Positions 13,559-25,859 are shown, counted from the stretch's first letter. The stretch: 64,000 nucleotides of DNA from Paratinospora sagittata (GCA_035771175.1 CM069593.1:17298908-17362907); one strand, 5' to 3'. Program-made: numbers and translations. The notes: generated by a model not told the origin, from the sequence alone.

Positions 13559-14216
13559 AGTATCTGAATTAATATTACTGATGACAATTATATAATTTTT
13601 AGGGATATATCACATCAATTCGAAAGATTTCAATCATTTTATTACTGATGATGACAATTATATTTTTAGGTATATATCAGATCAGTTCAAAAGATTTAAA
13701 TCATTCGAACATATATATGACTTTCACATTATTGCCAATAAAAAAATGCCTTGGAAGATTACAAGAATATACAATGAATATTAAAATTGAAAGCAATTCT
13801 AACTATTTATACGCTAGACACGAAAAGGTACGATGAACATGGAAGATATTTTGGGAACAAGAAAATTTGTTTGAATACTCACGTGCTGATGACAACACCT
13901 AGCCACATGCCTTGGCATGCATTTTGGCCGCTAATTAGCGAATGCGTTACGTGAACATCCTCCCAAACATTTCTTTGCCAACTTATACGGAAGAACTTGG
14001 TTTTCTTTTTCTCTACTCTTTGATTGCATAATAACAAGAAAGAAGCAACAAATAGATAGGGAAGAGCCTTGTAGGACCCTTCATATGCTACTCAGTTTTC
14101 TACAGCGAGAACCGCGTTGTTTAATTTCTTTTGAAACATCGATCTGTTTCTTCGTGTCTTGCTGTCTACCAACTTGAATTGCCGACTAAGTTCTGGGCTC
14201 TTCTTTATCTTGATGT

Positions 14217-14221
<5 letters not shown>

Positions 14222-14264
<43 letters not shown>
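14222..14264. repeat. (CT)n-(AT)n compound microsatellite, copy A
   Basis: A CT run passes directly into an AT run in the presumed leader of the small plus-strand gene. CT tracts are common in plant 5' UTRs. Copy B has a shorter version at 22316-22346. Confidence 0.8.
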
Positions 14265-14443
14265 CGTGCTCTATCTATCAGGTCTTATTACTGCCTTCAG
14301 AAAGAAATTAAGCTGGCTAGCTAGCAGCTCTTGTGATTTGTGAGTGCAATTGCAAGGAGTTATACGGGGCGGAGAGTTTACAAAGAGAGATCAGTTTATT
14401 AGCAATATAGGTTGCAAAAGTTCTTATATTTAGTATTCTGAAA

Positions 14444-14475
14444 ATGTGGGCTCATTTGTTCTCCGGCAAACCAAG
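14444..14475 (+). pseudogene. Orphan first exon of the small plus-strand gene
   Basis: Identical in sequence to the first coding exon at 22528-22559: ATG, ten codons, then a GTATAT donor. In copy A the duplication ends 195 bases later, before any partner exon; the next sequence is copy B's CAC3 fragment on the other strand. The leader and promoter region are also duplicated, so it may still be transcribed, but it cannot make the 73-residue product by itself. Confidence 0.6.
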
Positions 14476-14670
14476 GTATATCTACATACATCCTAGCTAG
14501 CACATGCAATGCACTATCTTATATTAATATTCCTTAGATTATCATTATTATATAGTACGAAATGGCATCTACGATAATTTTGTTTCTTTTCTGTATTCAA
14601 TTTGAAGTTTTAACTGTGATATGTATTTTACATAGTTTGATAGTTTGATGCCCTCGAGTGCATCAAATGT

Positions 14671-14698
14671 ACGATAATTTCTATGAGCTCCTAGCATT
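14671..14698. other. Duplication junction with 28 bp filler
   Basis: These bases match neither the right end of the unit nor its left end. The first ten, ACGATAATTT, also occur about 100 bases upstream at 14571-14580, as expected if filler was copied from nearby DNA during end joining. Confidence 0.7.
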
Positions 14699-14793
14699 CT
14701 TGATTTAATACCACGTAAATTCTTTCATATCAAAGAATATACCAGCTAAGAAGTAGTATTCAGCAAACCATTCAAAATATGAAATGAAATTAC

Positions 14794-15295
14794 TTGATGA
14801 TATTTATTCTCCAGTGAGTTGATCTGGTCACTGAAGTCTAGTCCGGTTTCTTGAGCCATCTTCCGAACCTACAAGCAAGAGAAACAGAGTTCTGAAATGA
14901 TGTTGACATGAAGCTTCAATTAAGCTCTAGCTATAAGCATTTCAAAATGAAACAAAAATACTTACATCAATGATTTTCTTCTCTAGATCCATAAGCGGCT
15001 TCTCGAAATCCAGAGTAACTGGCTTCTGCTTCTCCTTCAAAGGTTTGAAATGTGAGAGATGACTAAGAACTCCACCTTTGACATTTGGATCAGCATCATC
15101 GGGCCATGGATACTCATGCTTCTTCCCTTTCCTAATCTTTGCAACAACAGTACACGTCCTCTTAATACTATCCAATCGCGCCCTCCCTAGGGCCTTCAAA
15201 GGAACACCAGTGATACCATTCCTCGAGCTACGTAGAAGATCCGAAGCCGACGAAGTAGCTGACAATGTAACAGGAGAATAAGGTACAGAAGCCAT
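14794..15295 (-). pseudogene. CAC3 5' fragment (exons 1-2 only)
   Basis: Exon 1 (15295-14966) and exon 2 (14868-14794) are intact and encode the same residues as the working copy, with both splice donors present. The unit then ends inside the intron 2 sequence, so no exon 3 follows; reading on downstream enters copy A's spacer. The only protein-level difference seen is one residue upstream of the preferred start. A transcript from here could be truncated, or could splice into exons of the intact gene more than 9 kb away, which is speculative. Confidence 0.9.
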
Positions 15296-16497
15296 TCTCA
15301 AGCTCCGACAGTACATGACGACGACTCTACCTTCTCCACAAAATCAATCAAATTCACAACAATCCTCACCAAAATACCTGCATATCGAAACAAGAATCTA
15401 CAAAATTAATCAAAACAAACCGAAACGGACCACCAATCATCAAAAACCTCATAAATATTTACCAATCGAAGAACATAACACCATAATCAGAACGCAATTG
15501 CAACTCCTAAGCTAATTCAAACAAAAAAAGTTACACAAACATTAGAAATTTATCCAAGACCGACTCAAAGCTTACCAATCAAAGAACATAACATCATAAT
15601 AATCAGTAAAAAAATTTGCAACTCTGAGCTAATTCAAGCAAAAATTACACAAACATTACGAATTTAAGAAAAAAAATCTTCAAATCAAACAAAGAAATTT
15701 CAAATATACCTGAGAAAAATCACAAACGCCTACTTGAAATATCGTGCGGACTAAGTGAAGAAGATTTAATCCGTGACGGCGAAGACGAGAAAGATAAGCG
15801 AGGGATTTGAATCTTTAATGGAGGAACAGAGAGAGATTGTGTGAGAAAACCTAGAATGTGAGCGGAGATCGTGAGCGAGCGAGCGAGAGGAAGAAAGAAG
15901 AGCATGGAGCTGATCGCCTCGCTGTGTCTTTAAGACCCTATTTTTGGGTTTTGTTTTCACAGGTCTAAAAATGAAATGGAACCAACGTTTCGATACTTCT
16001 TATGCGCGTAGTAGACCTTTTTCGGTTTGGCCGTTGGGGCTTTGGAGTCGCTTGTCGACAGTGCTGTCACACGTGCGGATCCTACCCTACACGTGTTTAC
16101 AACGATGATTTCGAGACCCTCTTCTCTGGCAATCTTGTAGGTTGTAGGTTGTACTTATAATTGTCTAGAAGTAAACATTTCGAGGAACTCAAAAATGCCT
16201 TAATAAGTTTCTGTTATAATTATACGATTTTAATGAGAAACTAGTGACAGAGTTAATAAGGTTTTGTTTTTTTCAACAAATATGGACGCACCAGATACTT
16301 TAGATTGCATGTTGCACAAATGCATAGTGAGGAAAAAATATGGGCCAAAGCCCAATGTTAGGCAGGGCTTTGTTTGTGTTTCAGTCATTACTTTGGGCTT
16401 TCGGCTTTGGGCTTTAGTGAGAACCACTTGAATAATGAAGACATTCATGACACTTTTTCATAGTTCTATACGGTAATAGTTGAATTCCTATTTCATT

Positions 16498-16603
16498 CCT
16501 TCTAGTACACTGCAACAAACATTCAAGAACAACTATGGCTAACAAGAGCTGAATCAAACTCGAGACCTTCAACTTAACCATTAAACCAACCGACTATTAG
16601 TTT
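16498..16603 (-). mobile_element. tRNA-derived SINE, copy B (tail deleted)
   Basis: Copy B counterpart of the element at 8515-8687. ATTTCATT flanks remain at 16490-16497 and 16604-16611, but the A-rich tail and part of the body are missing. Confidence 0.6.
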
Positions 16604-18079
16604 ATTTCATTTCTCATTTAACATTTTTCTTTACATAATATGTAAGAAGTGTACATAAGTAATAATAAAATTATTTATTAAAAAGGACAGATCTTGACAG
16701 GAAATTAAAAACAACATTCTTAACATAGTTTCTAAACTTTAACTAATTATGATTGATCATTGATGTGATTGGATTGTCATCATTTAAATGCATTAAAAAG
16801 TCATTGAAATATTAAGTTTTTATCCAAATTAAAGAATTAGTTAATATTTATATAACTTTGTGCCATTTGTTACTTTACTACAACGTTTTACTTGGTCATG
16901 TTATTATTATTAGGTAAGGCATGTTGGCAGATGAACCTAAATCTCACCTGCCTATGAATTTAAAGCTCAACCAAATCAAGATATTCTGGCTTAATTAGTT
17001 TGGCATTAATTTCTATAACAATTTAGGTTTGCTTGTGGTCTAATTATTGCTTGTATTTAAAAAGTTTTGTATTGTTCATCCAATCACTTAAGCTTTTTAT
17101 GGTACATCTAATTCAGATTTATATTACTTACTTTTCTTGTACGTGTCTCACAGCATATTTGCCATATAAAAGGTTAAAATCTATAAAAATAAATAAAATA
17201 AATATTTTATTTTTATTTTTTTGAGAAACAAGAAGCTAGAGACAATACATTGATGCAACTTGGTTAATACAACCTAAAGGGAAGTCTCCATCTAAGCCTT
17301 TTTCAACCTAATATACCCTAAAAAAGTTTACCTTATTTTTATTTTAAGAAAATTAATTTTATATATGTAAATAATATTTTTTTATTAAAATTGTGACTGC
17401 ATGATTAGAGGGACTTTTAGCTGTCGTTTATTCAAGTTACGTGGATTCAATAACTCTTAAACACAATGTAAATAATAATAATAATAAGGTGGTAAGAATG
17501 TGTATTTATCCAACATTACTCTCTTTATAATAATATAAACGATATAGACAATTAAACTAAAAAAGCAGGATATATATACTTTGGTCAGCTTGTATAATTC
17601 AGTGTTTCCACCGTGCTTGATGGTGAGAATTGAGGGGCAAAGCCACGTGTTGCGACAAAGAGGAGTCGCTCTCACGTGAAAGCAATTGCAAATTGAGACA
17701 ATCGCAACTCCAAATTCCAGCGAACTCTTGAGATTTCAATATCACCACAGCCCCCACAAGTAATTGCAAGCCAACGACAACGTCACCGCGCTAATCGCAA
17801 GTAAACTCGGACCCTGTATGACATGTGTCGGAGCAAACGACCCTAACCAGTAACTAACCGTAGTTATTTTTTCTTAACCCAACAGTTAGCCCCATTGTCA
17901 ATTCATAGTAAAAGTTTACAATTTTGCCATTTGAACTGGCTTATATATTTTCAGATTGTTGCAATTTTGTATCATAACTTTGAATTTCATTTTAGAGTGC
18001 CTTCTCCATCACATAAATGAATAAATTAATTACATCTGTATATAAGCAAAGAAGTTATGAAATTGCGAAAAAAAAAAAG

Positions 18080-18294
18080 TTTTTTTTTTTATTACTGATT
18101 TTCTAGTACCCCGAAGGTGTCTTTTTTTTTTTTATAAAATTAATTATTCTGGACTAAGGCATTACAACGACATTTGGGCTAATCCTTTCAACAAGGACAG
18201 ATAAATAGGGATACGCCCAAGCTCAAACTCGAGACTTAGATTTCAACCTCACTTATACTCAATTCCTCATCTAACTGAGCTACCATCTGTTGGT
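18080..18294 (-). mobile_element. tRNA-derived SINE, copy B
   Basis: Counterpart of 10284-10494 with the same A and B boxes on the minus strand. The right flank ATGTCAGTAG survives at 18295-18304; the left flank has been deleted. Confidence 0.7.
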
Positions 18295-19209
18295 ATGTCA
18301 GTAGTCAGTTGTATAATGAACTTCATCTTTATTCTTGACACATTCATCTTCCTCATCCTCTAAGGAGAGACAATGACAAGAGTTGAATATAAAACTTTTA
18401 GATTTCAAAACTAACTTTTAACTACATCAATTCTATGTTGGCTATAAATTTTAAAATTTTGTAATTAATCACAAATTTATAAGGGTTTTGTAGTTGCATT
18501 AATTAGGACTCTTATTTGACTAATTATTTAAATGATTTTATGTAACGCAAATATATATATTTGTCTGTCTAACGTAAAATATATGAGTTCTATATTTCGT
18601 ATAAAGTTTTAGTTTAGATATTTTCATGAGTCTCATTCTAAAATAGTCCCCAGCTCGTTCATTGCGGTTCCTACTTTAAAAACGACAATATATATATGGT
18701 TCTAATCCAATCAAGATTTCTTTTTATTAAATTATTAAAGTAAGGTTAAAACTGATTCTTTCATCACATATTTTTCAAAAATCTTACGCCATTTTGATTT
18801 ATAGTATTCACTTATTTTAACTAGAATTCCAGTAAAATTAATAATATTCATCTAGTGCTAACTAGTCCAATTAAATCTCTAAAATGAACTTTTTACTCAT
18901 ATCATATCTACTTTTATATCCTCTGCAGGGCAAGAATATCACATGCTACAAACGTATAATAGAGTTGCAATCACTGGCAACTTGCATAGCAAATGGGAGA
19001 GAGATTGTTACGTGTAATGTCATTTTTCGACATTGACGCCAAACTTCTTTAGATTTTTGGAGATATGTGTGTATTGCACAAACATTTCTAAATATACGTG
19101 TATTCTTAAAATATTTAAGAAAGATTAGGTGTCAATGTTGACAAATGACATTGACATCTAACGTATATATAACGTTAATACTCTTACATACAATGTAGTG
19201 CACTTATGT

Positions 19210-20305
19210 AATTTTTTTTTTTAGAATAAACAAACAGATGTATTAATCAAAGCAAAATTAGTTACAAAACAAAAGAGTACCAACATTACTCAATAACAAG
19301 CAACAAGAAGAGACAACATCACCACCCCTACGCAAGACTTACCTGTAAGCATTATCTCCATTTCTTAACCCAATCATTAATAGAGAAGTCTCTGTTGATA
19401 TCAAACGCCAATAGCCAAGAACTTGCCAAAAGAACAACTTCGTTCCACACTTCATCCTCACTCCTAGACCCACCATAAAAAATACAATAATTACGTTATA
19501 TCTAAATCATCCATAATGTCGTAAGATTCGCCGCCCTCATGATATTAGCTCGGTTGTTCCTTAGACCTCGAATATGAGCTACCGTCAAACACTCTTCACA
19601 CAAAATAGAATAGGAAAATCTATCATCAACTTGAATCGGCTACTCGTTCCAAATCTTCAAGGAAAAAGGACACTCGAAGAAAAGGTAATCGACACTATCT
19701 GTGCTATTGAAACACAAGGAATAACAATAAGAGAGCAAGGAAATAAATAGAAGTCGTCCATGAAGATCATCATCCATGTTAAAACTTATTATGAACTATG
19801 ATCTATTTAAACATTTTTATCTTGGATAAATGAAACACGAGCTTTTCAAATCAAAGGGACATGAGGGAAAGAGGGGAAGGAGGGGAAGGACGGGCCATCA
19901 ATTATAAATTAAAAAAAGTTGAAAAAAGGATTTACAAGTAAATTGCTCGGAATGATGAAGAATCCAAGTGAATCTATCAAAACCTGAGGACAAACAGACT
20001 AGACTCCAAAGTAATAATAGGAAATCTGGCCCACCGTTGGTGCATTAGATAGGTAGAAATTCCAATAATTGGTCTTCATATGGGTTTGGTTGGCAATGAA
20101 ATGGGCGATGAGATCGTTAGGATAGGGCGTCGCATGATAAAGTCTATAAAAAAGTTTTGTCAATGGAGTTTCGCTAAGCCACCAGTCTTCTCAAAATCTG
20201 AAAGAGCAACCATCTCCAACCATAAGTTTAAGAGGATGGAACAATTCTAGGAACAAAGAAATAACAAATTTTCAAAAACTTCAAAATGAATCAATGACGA
20301 TCTAA
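19210..20305 (-). mobile_element. 5'-truncated LINE, copy B
   Basis: Counterpart of 11283-12309. The target repeat AGTGCACTTATGT is exact on both sides here (19197-19209 and 20308-20320). It keeps about 45 bp near 20005-20050 that copy A has lost, so B is closer to the ancestral insertion. Reading frames are more decayed than in A. Confidence 0.85.
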
Positions 20306-20377
20306 TTAGTGCACTTATGTGTCACACCATATTGATCGTGTGATATTTGAATTTAAAGCTGTGAAATTCTAACTTTA

Positions 20378-20379
<2 letters not shown>

Positions 20380-20439
<60 letters not shown>
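20380..20439. repeat. (AT)n microsatellite, 60 bp
   Basis: Thirty AT units; the same place in copy A (about 12384-12404) has a short interrupted tract, so this expanded after the duplication or collapsed in A. Confidence 0.9.
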
Positions 20440-20449
<10 letters not shown>

Positions 20450-22527
20450 CGTTAGTTTATTGCATTTAAGGATCATAAATCTTTGAAAAATCAATTTGGA
20501 AGATAGCAATCATTTAAGTAGTTTCATGCCTTGATGACACTTGTGAAGAACAGCGCTCAAATCCAAAATATCTTTCAAAGGCAAGAAATTAAAGGTTGGA
20601 CCCATCGATAACTAGATTCAAGATATTTGATCAAACACGTACAATGAATATGCGAGATATTTTTGGATGGAGTAGTATCTATCATGGATCCTCTGTATGA
20701 TAAAACACACCTTGCTAGATGATTCCATAATTCTCAAATTATATTATCCCACATTTTTAAAATGATATAAAATAAGTGTCGGTAAGGTGTGTCCTACCTC
20801 TAAGGAATAGGTATGTCCTACTTAAATTGTAAGGAAATGGAAAATATATATCCTATTTAGTAAAAGATAAATGCCCTGTAGACATAGGGCATCAATAATA
20901 GTACCTTCTTGCAGAGTGGTTTGTGTGTTGTTCCTCAACAAGTGTCTCCTTTATGTGTTGAATTTGTTATATAAATTTCTACTTAATATTTTCTTCTAGC
21001 TTTGGGAAAAAGATTAATGACTAGCTATTAATTATCTACAATTTTTTATTTTTTTTTTGAAGGTAATATATGCAATTGAAGGGGAAAAGAAAAGATACGA
21101 CTATACATAAATGGTATCACTAAGAATCTAATATTCCTAAGTTCCTAACCCTTTATTTAGAGTTGAAGTAGTACTCAAAAGTATTAATCCCAACTTAACA
21201 TATATTGAGTTTCTTAATTTAAAGTTAGAATTCTAAGTACCTATTTCCGACAGATTAAGGCATTATATGTAACTTTTCATATTATTCTATGATACCATAA
21301 GTATAACTACATATAATGTCCTTCAATGCTTAGCGTGTGGGCGCATCTCATTAATCTATATATTTTATGATCTAATGAACATATATAACATTTTTTTTAA
21401 TTTAAATATAATATAATTACTAAAACTGTGTTTGATTCGTGATCTGAAAACTTGAATACGACTCAAAAAGTAAAAATTTAATAAATAATATTTTATTATT
21501 TTTTGAAAACAGCTTGTTTCCTTTATAAATTTCAAGAAAATCTTTTTAGATTTTAACTTACCAAACGCATTTTTTGTGTTTTTAAATTTTTAAATATAAA
21601 AAATTATATTCGAATTATAAACCAAACGCATTCTAAGTATCTGAATTAATATTACTGATGACAATTATATCATTTTTAGGGATATATCACATCAATTCGA
21701 AAGATTTTAATCATTTTATTACTGATGATGACAATTATATATTTAGGTATATATCAGATCAGTTCAAAAGATTTAAATCATTCGAACATATATAAGACTT
21801 TCACATTATTGCCAATAAAAAAATGCCTACGAAGATTACAAGAATATACAATAAATATTAAAATTGAAAGCAATTCTAACTATTTATAGATAGACACGAA
21901 AAGGTACGATGAACATGGAAGATATCTTGGGAATAAGAAAAATTGTTTGAATACTCACATGCTGATGACAACACCTAGCCACATGCCTTGGCATGCATTT
22001 TGGCCGCTAACTAGCGAATGCGTTACGTGAACATCCTCCCAAACATTTCTTTGCCAACTTATACGGAAGAACTTGGTTTTCTTTTTTCTCTACTCTTTGA
22101 TTGCATAATAACAAGAAAGAAGCAACAAATAGATAGGGAAGAGTCTTGTAGGACCCTTCATATGCTACTCAGTTTTCTACAGCGAGAACCGCGTTGTTTA
22201 ATTTCTTTTGAAACATCGATCTGTTTCTTCGTGTCTTGCTGTCTACCAACTTGAATTGCCGACTAAGTTAGCTAGCTAGCTAGCTAGCTACCTGGGCTCT
22301 TCTTTATCTTGATGTTCTCTCTCTCTCTCTATATATATATATATACGTGCTCTATCTATCAGGTCTTATTACTGCCTTCAGAAAGAAATTAAGCTGGCTA
22401 GCTATCAGCTCTTGTGATTTGTGAGTGCAATTGCAAGAAGGAGTTATACGGGCCGGAGAGTTTACAAAGAGAGATCAGTTTATTAGCTATATAGGTTGCA
22501 AAAGTTCTTATATTTAGTATTCTGAAA

Positions 22528-23640
22528 ATGTGGGCTCATTTGTTCTCCGGCAAACCAAGGTATATCTACATACATCCTAGCTAGCACATGCAATGCACTA
22601 TCTTATATTAATATTCCTTAGATTATCATTATTATATAGTACGAAATGGCATCTACGATAATTTTGTTTCTTTTCTGTATTCAATTTGAAGTTTTAACTG
22701 TGATATGTATTTTACATAGTTTGATAGTTTGATGCCCTCAAGTGCATCAAATGTTTGATTCAAAAACACAAGTAAAAAAAAATCTTCACATATATAATTT
22801 GCTCATAACCAAAGTGATAGTGAAGAAAGAATATTGAAATCTTGATTCAGGAGTTTGTTCTAAAATGATCTACGATACATAATTAAAAAAATATCCAAGC
22901 TAATGTGATAATACACAACATCATTATATTAAGAGGGAGAAAAAAATACTCATCATTCATCGTATCCCACATCAGCATCGGTATAATTTTAAATATAATT
23001 TTTAGGTCATAAAAATATTTATGTACAAAAAAGAAAAAATATACTTAAATTTGAGTTGTAACTATGGGTCACTCAAAAAATATGAGTGAAGGACCTATTT
23101 ATTTTAGTACTATCTCAACCGGTAGTCACTACAGCTAATGAATTAGAAATCTTACATGTAATTTAAATGATAATTTTGAAATTACAGATTTGTCCCTTGC
23201 AGGCTTCCTATGTTTTCTCTGTATTTTTGTTTTCAGTTTAGCAAACATTGTAAATGTAAATAATACGAATAATTCACAACTCAAAAAAATAAAGAAGTGA
23301 ATAATAGATGTTTTTATCTTTATAATCTATAATTATTTACTTTTTAGCATGTTTTTTAACAGTAAATTTTAAAATAAAATGAAGTTACAGATTCTCATGA
23401 TCACTTTATGTTTGTTTCATTACTAACGGCTACGGTTTTCCGTTACACAGGCAGAAGAAAGCTGCGCGAAACCGCAACGGGAGCGATGCGTATGAATATG
23501 ATTGGAATCCGCGGACGTCCTTTCCGTTGGGTAGTGGTAAATTTACGAAAAGCCACACAGGATTCTCTATAAGGTCATACACATCCCTCTTGACAGATTT
23601 CAGAACTTGGTTAAGCATTCCAATAATGATCCGGTGTTAA
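22528..23640 (+). CDS. Small two-exon gene, unknown 73-residue basic protein
   Basis: Exon 1 (22528-22559) reads MWAHLFSGKP plus two bases, then a GTATAT donor. Exon 2 starts after TTACACAG at 23451 and stays open in matching phase for 62 codons to TAA at 23638-23640; it is visibly richer in G and C than the flanks. The product is basic near the junction (RQKKAARNRNG) and ends in a mildly hydrophobic stretch. I do not recognise the family. Support comes from phase agreement, base composition, a leader with CT and AT repeats, and the duplication itself, whose right end falls inside this 891 bp intron. An internal GGTAAAT could act as an alternative donor, so the 3' end is uncertain. Confidence 0.5.
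22755..23450. other. Unique sequence right of the duplication (intron of the small gene)
   Basis: AT-rich sequence with no supported exon on either strand. It contains no match to copy A beyond position 22754. Confidence 0.5.
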
Positions 23641-24072
23641 TCGTTAGTTCTTCTTCTTTCGCGTATTGTTAATTCGAAACCTGACACTTGCCTCTATCTC
23701 TCTTAAAAAAAATTAAAAATTCTAAAAATTATTTGGCTTGAGGTTGTGCGGGGATCCTAGTAATAACAAGTAAAATATGTGGGCCCAAGTAATGTACCAC
23801 GTGGGAGATGGAAGGCAAACGAGACAGGCAACAGTATAATACACAAGAGACACCAAAGATTTCTTTCTGTACATAAATACGAGGAACAAGGAGGCACAAA
23901 GAACAAAGCTCTATAGTTTAACTTCAACAGTAAATGCGCAACCTTTATCCTGCGCACCATTACACTCCCATACCCCACCATTAAAATCTCCTTCATTTCA
24001 TCTTGTCTTTCTAATTTTTCTTCATTTTTTTTTAACAGTTGCGAAGAGATCAAAGTGAAGAAGAAACAAGAA
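23641..24072 (+). promoter_or_regulatory. Upstream region and leader of the DUF641 gene
   Basis: No coding exon seen. A CACGTG G-box lies at 23799-23804 (context ACCACGTGGG, ABRE-like), and a T-rich leader runs to the ATG at 24073. Confidence 0.4.
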
Positions 24073-25859
24073 ATGTCAAACAAGGTCTCTAACTTCTCTG
24101 ATCTGATCCAACGAGTCGCATCGTCTTGCTTGCTCAATCCTCTCCCCAGAGGACGCGAACCAGTCGCCGCCGATGAGATCTCCGACATCAACCGAATCGA
24201 AAACGAGGACACCGAAGAAGAAAAAGAAGAAGAAGAAAGCAACAATGACGAAGAAGAAATTAGTTCCGAAGAAGAAGACGAAAACGAGCGAGATTTCGGC
24301 GTTTGGATCGCGAAGAAGGTGAATAACAAGAAGGAGAAAGATCAGCGAATGATGGAGTTCGAAGCGCTTATTGGAGAGATTTTCGAAGCCGTTTCGGCTC
24401 TGAAGAGATCGTACGTCGGATTACAGGAGGCTCACTGTCCTTGGGATCCGGAGAAGATGAGCGCCGCCGACATGGCAGTTCTCGGCGAGCTGAGCCGGCT
24501 CGCGAGGCTGAGGGAGAGGTACAAGAGAATGTGCAGAGGAGGAAGACTAGGGTTTGCGCCGCTCAGAGAGGTGGTGGCGCCGTACGAAGCCGCCGTTGAA
24601 GAGCTCAAGAGAGAAGTTAAGAACAAGGAAGCGGAAGTTGAGAATCTCAAAGAGAAGCTTAAAAGCGTTTCGGTTAGTGGTAAGAAAGGCAAGTCTCAGT
24701 CCAGAAGGAAAGTCAGCTGCATTCAAGGTCATGGTAAGTCATTTTCTCTCCTCTCTCTCTAACTGAAATGACATAATCACCCCTCCCCGCATATTTTTTC
24801 CTTAATTTAGTCAAGTAGTCAATAAAATCTGTTTGTTATAAAAAAGCTTCATTATGTTCATGTGGCCCGCAAGTGGCTTGGCCCAATTATCCCTGTTTAA
24901 ATTAACGACCGTCAAACTCACTGCATAAAACTGGGCCCTACGTAAACTGGATTTCAAAACGGACTCCCGGGTGCTTAGGATCTCGCTTTTTTCTTTTTAA
25001 TTTCTGTTAACATTTTCTGTAAAAGGGTATTATTGTAAATCTAAAAAAATAATGTACGTGTGCAGTTGCAGCGGCGCCGGTACCGGAGCTATTCGAAGCG
25101 ACGATGGCCCAAGTGAAGGAAGCCTCGAAGGCCTTCACGGCGCTTCTTCTCTCCCGAATGCGCGCCGCCAGGTGGGACATCGCCGCCGCCGTCCGGTCCA
25201 TCGAATGCGCCACCGCCACCGCCGCTGCTGCGGCGGAATTCTCCATTAACGAAACCATAACCACCTCCGTTATTGGTCCTCACCACGCCAAGTACGCGCT
25301 CGAGTCCTACGCGTGCCGGAAAATCTTCCACGGGTTCGACCACGAGACGTTCTACATCGACGGAAGCCTCTCGTCGCTTCTCCACCCGGACCAGTTCCGG
25401 CGAGACTGCTTCTCCCAGTTCCGAGACATGAAGGCCATGGACCCAACCGAGCTGCTCGGAATCTTACCCACTTGTCATTTCGGAAAATTCTGCTCGAAAA
25501 AATACCTATCCATTGTTCACCCTAAAATGGAAGAATCTTTGTTCGGAAATTTGGAGCAACATCACTTGGTTTTGGCCGGAAATCATCCGAGAAGTCAGTT
25601 TTACGGCGAGTTCTTGAGGTTGGCGAAGGCCGTTTGGTTGCTGCACTTGCTGGCGTTCGCGCTGGATCCGTCGCCGTGTCTTTTTCTGGCGACGCGTGGA
25701 GCGGAGTTCCACCCGGATTATATGGAGAGTGTGGTGGCGAGACGGTACGGTGGACGCGTGCCGGTGGGTCAGGTCGTGGGGATTCCGGTGAGTCCCGGGT
25801 TTAAGCTTGGAAACGGGTCGGTTATAAAAGCTAGGGTTTATCTGGTCTCAAAAACATGA
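24073..25859 (+). CDS. DUF641 / GRAVITROPIC IN THE LIGHT 1-like protein
   Basis: Two exons, 24073-24733 and 25066-25859, join in phase across a GTAAGT...TGCAG intron to give 484 residues. The N-terminus (MSNKVSNFSDLIQRVASSC) and a block with EALIGEIFEAVSALKRSYVGLQ and HCPWDPEKM identify the DUF641 family, which includes GIL1 and the IRK-interacting protein. A very acidic Glu-rich stretch sits at residues 45-75 and a coiled coil near 175-210. The second exon carries the conserved LFEATMAQVKEASKAFTALL region. The family acts in light-dependent gravitropism and meristem kinase signalling, but this subgroup is uncharacterised as far as I know. ATG 24073 is the first in-frame ATG. Confidence 0.9.

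Larger units (their letters stand above)
6691..14670. repeat. Tandem duplication, copy A (about 8.0 kb)
   Basis: This block is repeated in direct orientation at 14699-22754. The offset is exactly 8008 at the left end and 8084 at the right end because of indels. It starts in CAC3 intron 2 and ends in the intron after the first exon of the small plus-strand gene. The CAC3 exon 1 protein is identical in the two copies and spacer bases differ only sparsely, so the event looks recent. Copy A lacks 161 bp present in B (B 18883-19043) and about 45 bp near B 20005-20050; B lacks a T-rich stretch found near A 12760-12820. Confidence 0.97.
14699..22754. repeat. Tandem duplication, copy B (about 8.06 kb)
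   Basis: Direct repeat of 6691-14670. It contains, in the same order, CAC3 exons 2-1 (minus), the promoter, two SINEs, the truncated LINE, the MITE and the small gene's first exon (plus). The right end stops at CATCAAATGT, after which unique sequence continues into the small gene's intron. Confidence 0.97.

Noticed and set aside
22018..22254. 78-codon plus-strand frame upstream of the small gene
   Set aside because: The matching stretch in copy A is broken by small indels, and no splice or family support exists; it lies in the presumed leader or promoter.
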